From Acanthococcus lagerstroemiae (lineage: Eukaryota; Arthropoda; Insecta; Hemiptera; Eriococcidae), in NCBI GenBank assembly GCA_031841125.1, contig CM063108.1, forward strand, positions 50,490,122-50,554,121: 64,000 bases of DNA. Reading direction: 5' to 3'. Shown piece after piece: positions 25,501-34,500 of the stretch (position 1 is its first letter; every line of letters begins with the position of its first letter). The notes beneath the pieces are model-generated. The model was not told the DNA's origin. It did not search any database and was given only the letters and a program-made list of their open reading frames with translations. Position numbers and translations under genes: made by a program.

Positions 25501-28500
25501 GCCAAAAAACCGCAAGAACGAGAGTAGCCGATTCTAGAAGTATTTTTCACGCTGAATTCAATGCCGCTTTTTATTTTTCTTAATTAGCTCTCCTTTTCTC
25601 GTAAATTCATTCTGAATTATTTCCCGTAATTTCCCTCTCGTGTTAGAAATATTAGTGAATGTGGCCACACTGCATGTATCACAAAACAAACTCGCCAACA
25701 CAGTGATGCGTGTGAACGTGTTTTGACGTTTTGATATCGGAACGATCTAAACAGTTTCACTTGAATTAGGAGTGGATCTAGTCGCAATAAATACGTTATA
25801 TTTCGTCAGTTCACAAATTTTAATAAAGACAGTACGAATATAAAATACGTTATACCATAATATCAGGACGTCAAACTTTTAGCGAGCCGAAACGTTGCAA
25901 TAAAAAGTAAAAACGAAAAACGACGAATCGACGAGAAAATCACGTATACTACGAACAAGGAACAAACCCGAACACATGGACGGAGTGAATCTGGATCGCT
26001 GCTTTGAAATTGGTATTAACACCATAAACGTTTATACACAAAGCCAACACCCCTCCACAATTTCAAAGTAGTACATTCAATACACAAGACACATTACAAT
26101 CATTACAAGTCATTAAATATACAATCGCATAATTTTACAAATTGAGCTCCACTCAAATTCTTCGTCATAACATCTGCCAATTGGTTATGGGTTGACACCT
26201 TCACAATGCGTATGACCCCTTCTCGAACTGCTTCACGGACCATGTGAACCGCTATGTCAATATGCTTTGTTCTTCTCGTCTCTCTTGTCTCCGCAATTAC
26301 TTTTGCTCCAGAGTTATCTTCGTACATTGGGACAGGTACTAGGGCATCGCGTTCATAACCCATTTCCAAAAGGACATTAACCGCGCCTTTCACTTCAAGT
26401 GTAGCAAGTTTTAAAGCTACATACTCCGCCTCTGATGATGAAACCGCAACTGTAGCTTGCTTCTTTGTTCGCCATACAACAGGATTTCCATACAAAAACA
26501 ATAGAACGCCGGATGTTGACTTCCGATCCAATACATCGCTACCCCAATCTGAATCCACATAACACGATATAACATCACTTGTTGGTGGCTTATACACTAA
26601 CTGGCGATTGATGGTACCGCGCAAATACCGCAAGACTCGTTTTGCCATCAGGAAAAGTGATACAGTTGGCATGTTCTGATAGCGACTCAACAAATTGACC
26701 GCAAACATAATGTCAGGGCGCGTACCTTGAGCAATATAATTCAAACAGCCCATTAACTCTCGATATGGCAAACTGCGATCAACCTCCCACTCGTTGACCA
26801 CAATATGAGTGCCTGTTTCCATTGGTGTCTTCGCTGGATTCGCATTAACCATCCCAAAACGTTCCAACACCGGTTCCAAATAGGGTTTCTGGTGAAGCAC
26901 TAGACGTTGATTGATCTCATCCCTCTGAATTACCATACCTAGAAACTTGGTAGGAAACTCGACAACTTTTATGTTAAATTCAGACATGATACATTTTACA
27001 CAATCGTCAATATTATCGAGGTTACTACTCGCGATTAAAAGGTCGTCTACATATACCAGTACAAAAGTATCTTTACATGCATTTTGAAAAATACAAGGAC
27101 ATGAAATTAATGATGAGAAACCGTTGCGTTCGAAGAAATTCTCCAGAGTATCACTCCACACCTTTGCCGCATTGTCCAACCCATATAAAGCCTTATTTAA
27201 TTTCCAAACTTGATTTTGATCAGACTTGAACCTGTCTGGAACCTCAACAAAAACATTTTCGCTCAGTTCACCGTTTAAAAATGCTGTTACAAAATCGACT
27301 TGTTTCATACGTAAATTACATGCGTTTATAATTGACAAAAACATCTGAACAATCTCGAGTTTAGGGACTGGTGAATAAACATCTTTGAGCTCATGATTGT
27401 GCAGCATAAACCCACGCGCAACCAAACGTGCTTTGTATATTGTCTCGGAGCTATGTGTCTTCTTGGTGAACACCCACTGGGTGTTTATTACTCGCTGATC
27501 AACCTCCGAGCAGTTTACCGTTGAAAATACGTTGTTCATCTCCAAAGACCTAATTTCTGCTTCAATAGCCTTCAACCAATGATCTCGTTCTGGACTATTG
27601 ACAGCATCATCAAACGTTTGCGGAACTCCTGGCTCTGCATCGACGTGGAGCGCGTATACCATATCCCGTCTGACAAAATTTCTGTCGGCCGACAATAATG
27701 ACACTGTCGGACCGTCAAATTTCTGACAAAGGAAGCATGCCCCGCCTACTTTGCCAGTATTTTGTCGGTTTAGAACCATTTTTGTGTCAGAAATTGCATC
27801 GCAGCGTTCTGATTGGCTAAAGCAATTGCCATTTGTGTCGTTTTTAATGTCAGAATTGGCAGTTCTGACACTGTCGGATTTCTGTCGGCAATTGTCAGGC
27901 GGGATGCGCTTCGGACTGCGTAGGTTCGAAATCATCATCGGAAACTAACTCTTGTTCCATTTCGCTGAAAGTTTTAACCTGCGAAGGGCTAAAATCTTTA
28001 AAGTTCTTCGTTTCATCAATTACTACATTGGATGATCTCTCTAACCGCTTAGTTACCGGGTCACATAACAAATACCCCGTCTCAGTGTTCCCAACAACGA
28101 ACATCATTTTACTTCTTGGATCTAACTTTGTCTGTCCAGGCGTTTCGACCTTTGTGTACGCCAAACTACCGAAAATTCGAATGTGGCTAACATCTGGTAG
28201 TCGACCAAACCACCTTTCATATGGTGTCTGAAATTCGTTTGCTCGTGTAGGTACTCTATTTAATAAGTAGTTCGCATGCTCAGCAGCAACTGGCCACAGT
28301 TCAATGCCAGCACCTGATTCGTACATTAAAGCTCGCACAAAATTCATAATCGTTCTATTGAATCGTTCAACTCGACCCTGATGCTCATGGTGGTAGGGGG
28401 CCGCTCTTACGTTTGTTATCCCATTGCGTTTGCACATTTCTTTAAAAGAGTTGGAGCTAAACTCACCTCCATTGTCACTACGGATTTCAATAACTGGCCT

Positions 28501-31500
28501 ACCGTGCTTCGTTTTCGCCAGTGTGACAATTTCTTCTATCACCTCGGCAGCATCGCTTTTCCGATCCATCACTTTAATGATTGAGTAGTGGGTAAAATCG
28601 TCAATGACAACCAATATGTACCTTTTCTGAATAACGTTGTTTCGTACTGATACTTCGTTCAGATCCACATGCATGATTTCACACGGTTGCGTTGCTCGGC
28701 GTCGGTTTTCATTGAATGTTTTTCGCGTTTGCTTCGCCTCTAAACAAACAGAACATGTATGATCTTTCAAAAAGGAAAAGTCATCAAATTTTATACCTTT
28801 CGAAACTTTAGGCAACTTTTCTAAATACGATGCGTTTAAGTGGCCCATACGTTTGTGCCACAATGAAGCGAGTTGTTCGGAGCTCGTAGCGAATGCGAAA
28901 GATGTAGAAAAGTTCGGGTCATCGTTTACAAGTACGCGAACATGTATTAAACCGTTTTCTAATTGACCACGTAAAACGAGTACATTATCTTTAGTAACAA
29001 GAGCTTCCTCACCACGAAATACGATCGTATATCCGCCTTTCATTAACTTAATAATAGAGAGTAGATTCGTACGTAGATTCGGAACATGCAATACATCTTT
29101 AATTACAAGATCACGTTTCAAACCATCATCAATAAAAGTTGCGTTAACGTCACCTGAGATATTCGAGTACAATAAACTATCTTTATTCGCGCTATTAATC
29201 GGGATATTATTAGCGGAAATACTATCTGGTACAAAACTACTTGATTCACCCAACATTGTATCCGTAGCACCGCTGTCTAAAACAAAATCGATATACTTTG
29301 ACCTGTTTACATCGACGTTCAGCGCGTATCGCTGTGAATTTGGCACTCTCGAAAATTCGACTTCAGCAAAGTTCGTACTGACCAATCTCTCAGCATTCTG
29401 CATTCGCGTAGGTACTGCTTCCTGCGTAGTGTTCGTTGTTGCTTCGTTCGCATGACGCTGCGTAGGATGTCGATTACCAAAATGACTGTTTCGTTGATCA
29501 TTCTGCGATTTTATGCAATCACCAAACCTCGGACAATTTCTCCTGATGTGCCCATATGTGTTACATCTAAAGCACTTGACGTTGTTGTTACGATAATTAC
29601 CGTTGAATGGTTTACTTCCGAAAAACTTGTAACTTTGGCATTCGTTAGGCTGGCTTTCGTTATTCGGACGTCGCCATCCTGGATTACTATTCTCAGAGCG
29701 TCGACCCTGCCGATTACTACTGTCACGATACGAATTCGAATACATAGCTTGTTTCACCAGCTCGTCTTGATATTCATGACTATCTTTGAACATTGTTTCT
29801 TCGGTTAACAAGATACTCTTGATATATTCGATACAGCGTTGTTCACCGGTTAAGGAATTAATGACGGTTTTAACATTAGCCCATCGATCAGGCAGCGTTT
29901 TCAAAAGCCATGCAACTTTTAATGTAAACGGTAATTGCTCGTTAGCACTTTCTAATAGCGCACAATACTTCTCAAACTCGGCGATATGGTTATCCAACGA
30001 ACTTCTCAAATCTTAGCGCATCGCGCCAATTTTTGTTTGAATCGCGATCACGTCAACTGGTCCTTTACGTTCGTAAGTAGCATCTAAAATCTGGAACAAT
30101 TCTAACGGCGTTTCTGCACTGTTCACTGCCATTTGGCGAGTGGCGTCTAGTCGATTATAAATATACGCGAACGCTTTTGCTTCGCGATGTTCTCGTTCAC
30201 GTTCACTACCGGCACGTTCAGCAGCTTTGACACCAGCTGCATCATAAGGCACGAGTGTATCCTGCCAGCCATTTGCACGCAAGTTAACGTGGATTAACTT
30301 TTTCCACGAGGCATAATTACCACCGCTAAATATCTGCGACTTGAGAATAAAATTGTTCTGCGCCTCCATGAATGGATCTTCGTGATTTTCGTTGGTTTCA
30401 GCTTTGTTCGTAGCCTCCAAATCGACGTTGGCTTTCGTTTTTGGCTTCAACTTGCCCATGCATGATCAGCTTAGACGACGGAAAACAGTACGTAACCGCA
30501 CAGACAGGAACAATATTGAAAGGACGTTAAAGATGGCGATAACTTTGAGCCACTAACGCGAGAACCACGCTCTGCTACCAACTTGAATTAGGAGTGGATC
30601 TAGTCGCAATAAATACGTTATATTTCGTCAGTTCACAAATTTTAATAAAGACAGTACGAATATAAAATACGTTATACCATAATATCAGGATGTCAAACTT
30701 TTAGCGAGCCGAAATGTTGCAATAAAAAGTAAAAACGAATAACGACGAATCGACGAGAAAATCACATATACTACGAACAAGGAACAAACCCGAACACATG
30801 GACGGAGTGAATCTGGATCGCTGCTTTGAAATTGGTATTAACACCATAAACGTTTATACACAAAGCCAACAGTTTCAACTGATTCTAAGATTTTATCATT
30901 AACGATGAAGTGATGGAACAACAATTTTGAGGAAGGCGCAGTGAAAAAATAACGCCTTTTCATTCCGGTATTACAGTTTATTGTTTCTTTTACGAAATGT
31001 AAGTGAACTAGATAAATGTGTTCCGACAATAAATTTGATGAATATGTGTTCAATGCCCGAGTATCCATGATAATCACAACGCCTTGTTGTTGAATCTTGA
31101 ATTGGAATAATACTTACAGAACACAGAGGGACAGAGAACAACACGGAAGTTTTCTATTCAGTACCGTCGAAGACGAAGCTTATCCGTAATATCAGTTTAA
31201 TACATACAACATCAGTGTCGCCACATAAAATAGAACAATTTCTCATAATACACACTATTAAATTTCCCAGCAAATGTAAAAAATGATTAGCTAACTCAGC
31301 ATTTTTAATATCATATTTGAATTCAGCGTGAAAAATACATTAAGAATCATATATTTTCCTTCATGCGGTTTCCAAAAAATCTCAGTTTGTTGTGTAGTGT
31401 AATTTGCTGTTACGTATTAAACAGGAGAAACTTTCTGTCACGGAGCAGAAGACTTTTCACAATGATTTTGAGAATTTAAGAAAAACGTTCGTGTCGTACG

Positions 31501-34500
31501 GCTAACGAAGCCTTTTCTCTCAAAATGAGCGAACAGATATCCCTCGAACTTGAATTTTAAAGTTGGAATGGGTTATTGAAGGCTTTAATATTGAGCTGAA
31601 GAATCCTTCTGTCAGAAGGCCCCTTATTTCTTATTAGGATATTGGAAACATTGGAAAGATTTTTACTTCCAGCTAAAGACCAGGCCTTCTTCTCCAAATT
31701 CTTAAGAAGATAGTTCTTCAATTTGAATTTTGTAGTAAGAAATCATTTAGCGATCCCTCATATTGCACAAGTGAACCGTTATATTGGCAGCCATGAAGTC
31801 CCTCTTATGTTTCGAAGAACGTCAGAAAAATTTTTCCATCTAGCTGCAACGAGGACTTGCTCTTTAGAATTTTTGAAACAGTATTTCTTCAACTTGAATT
31901 TCTTGGTAGGGAATGACGAGTAGTTAAAATATTGCACGACTGAAGAATAAATCCTTGTATAATCCATGAATTGAAAGGTCATAGTGGATCAAATTCCTAC
32001 CAAGTTTTGGAATAAATCTGAAATGTTTTCACACTATTAATTTCTGCTCATTCGCAGTTGAAGTATTATAAGAATAGTCTTCCATAATTAGTTTTACATA
32101 AGGAACATGAAAAACAAGTGTAGCATATTCATTCCGTGTTTAAAAAAACGAAAAAAAACACAAAACTGAATCTTTCTTAGGTTTGAAAGAATTAAACTTG
32201 ATAAAAATTAGCAACGTGCGATGCATTGGACAGTACTTTATCATCTTACACATTTTTGTCGTTCTAAAATTGTAAATGTTGAATAGTATTAAAAGGGGAA
32301 AATAAAGAAATGACTAAGGATGCACAGTGCCCACTTAAAATTCTTAGAGGGGTTGCTCCCTTGCCCCACTTGTTCCGCCACCTATGCGAGTCGGAGGCAG
32401 TGTCAGATAGCAGATGTTCTGTAAATTACTATTACTTCAACATTATAGGAAGTTTAGACGAGTCAGCCGACAATATACTACCATTTATAAGAACACTTGG
32501 AGCATCCATAATGTCTCTTAAGCAGATTAAACAGGTAACAGACTGCAAGCCAATATTAGAAAGCCATATTCCTTCTGGTACCCATCACGCATCTTCGTAC
32601 TACAAGGCAGACACTTACGCGGCACGTTTTGATCAAGATCGGAGGGTAAGAAAACAGTCCGAACTAAACGGTACCAACCTGAACTATACCTATATGCATG
32701 ATAATTAGACCTCTAAGGTGTTTACAGAAATTAAGATCTACAATTGTTCAAATTCAGTTCGACTAGTTTTCCAAGTCTTTGTTGACCATTAGCATATTTC
32801 AAGGCCAGACATGAAAAGGGTTGCGAAGGAGGATCGTGTGATCTTCCAGAAATTCCGAAATTTTCACGTTAAAATAGTACCATATTTTCTTTAAATCTAA
32901 AAAAAGGCATCACGATTATTTCTCCTTTCTGTAAAATACTCGAGTTTAGCTCGACTGCTTACCTCTAAGGTAAACGTTTTAATACAAAACAGAGGTGAAA
33001 AATGAATGTTTATTTGACTTATTTCGGGAATACAGAATGTAGATATAAACATGAAGATCCTAAAGAACACACCCAGGAAGTCATTACTCTCTTATGTTGT
33101 ACCCCATGACAACCGTATGAAATATTTAAGTGCCCGTAGAGTAACGAGGGACAAGAGTACGGGCTAGGATAAGAGTACTATTCGTAATTTTAAGCCGTTA
33201 TCAGAGGCATCGCAGGATTTTTTATTTATTTATTTATTTATTATTTTTTTTTTTGGGGGGGGGGTAATTTCCTTAGCAGTGTTGACCTACATTCATCGGT
33301 GTTGGTGGATTTTTTGGGGGGAGGGGTATAGTATGTTGTATATCAAAGTGTCTAACAGTCATTTAAGTCATTTATTTTCAGTCCTGGTCATTTAAAAATT
33401 TAAGAATCAGCAAATTTTACCTTGAAAGAGAAAACAAAGAATTTAGAATTGGAAAATTCTATTATAAAGACCAGGGCTGCAATTTTTATGCGAACGCATA
33501 TTTTCATCTATGGCGTATGTATAAGTTCCAAAAGATCTTCACGAATCACAGAATTCTGAGTCAAGTGAGCACCACTTCATCCTGCATATTTCGCATATTT
33601 TGCACCAATTCTGCTTATTTTTCAATTCCCCCCCACCCCCAAGAAGTTATTTTTTTAGTTTTGAGAATGATGTCCAACTCCAAAAAGAAATTGAGAAGAC
33701 TTTTAATGGTTAATGAATCAATAGAAAAGCTTTTAGAAAAATATATATGTTCTTTTGCACGTGAGTTAACCTTTCTCTTGCCCGCATCACACTCATCTAT
33801 CATCAAGAAATTACGAATAGGTGCATTATCTCCTGGGTGCATCTCCTATTAAAAGAAGATTAGACTCTTAAGGAGATTCTCTGCTGGATCATTTTAAAAA
33901 ACGATAAAAATTGTCTCAGTGTATCCAACTTAATTTTTCTTTTGAAATGATAATACATATTATGTATCCATATTGTATTTGCATAATATATTATGCATAT
34001 TTTACAATTTTGACGCATATTTTCGGCATATTATTTAGACTGAATTCAGTGTATAAAATATGCGCATATTTCGCTATTTTTTGTGTATAAAAATTGCAGC
34101 CCTGATAATGACGATAAATCGAAATATCAGGTTACAAGAGTCTTCGCATCTATGACATGCTCATGTGAGTCATGTGAGACGTGATCACCATGCACGTACT
34201 CGTATCAAAATAGGTAGCTCAATAAGGCCCTAATTTAAGTCTTGGCTCTCCAGACTTTCACGTAAGTGATTTCATGTTTTTCTTTTTTTATGTTGTAGTC
34301 GTCGACTGAAATATTTAAAACTTGGCTAGCTTAGAATTTTTCTATATTGCTCCACGTTCCTCACATTTTCTAATATAATACACCTTTTTCAAAACTTGAT
34401 AAGGCAAGCGCACTAAAGCCAACCTAATACCTAATAAGCCTGACCTGAAATTCGGTAAATAAAAAGTTAAGCATGGTTAAACAAATAGAACTTTATGAGT

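Larger units (their letters stand above)
25759..30871 (-). mobile_element. Ty1/copia retrotransposon, antisense in intron 6 of gene 2
   Basis: The element is 5113 bp with two 291-bp LTRs that differ at 4 positions by my count. A perfect 5-bp target duplication, gtttc, flanks it (25754-25758 and 30872-30876). On the minus strand the order is LTR, tRNA primer site, gag, protease, integrase, reverse transcriptase, RNase H, purine tract, LTR. Integrase precedes reverse transcriptase, which defines copia rather than gypsy. It is young by LTR identity but defective: a stop codon in gag and a nested 239-bp element between integrase and reverse transcriptase break the polyprotein. Transcription would run opposite to the host gene. 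Confidence 0.95.
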
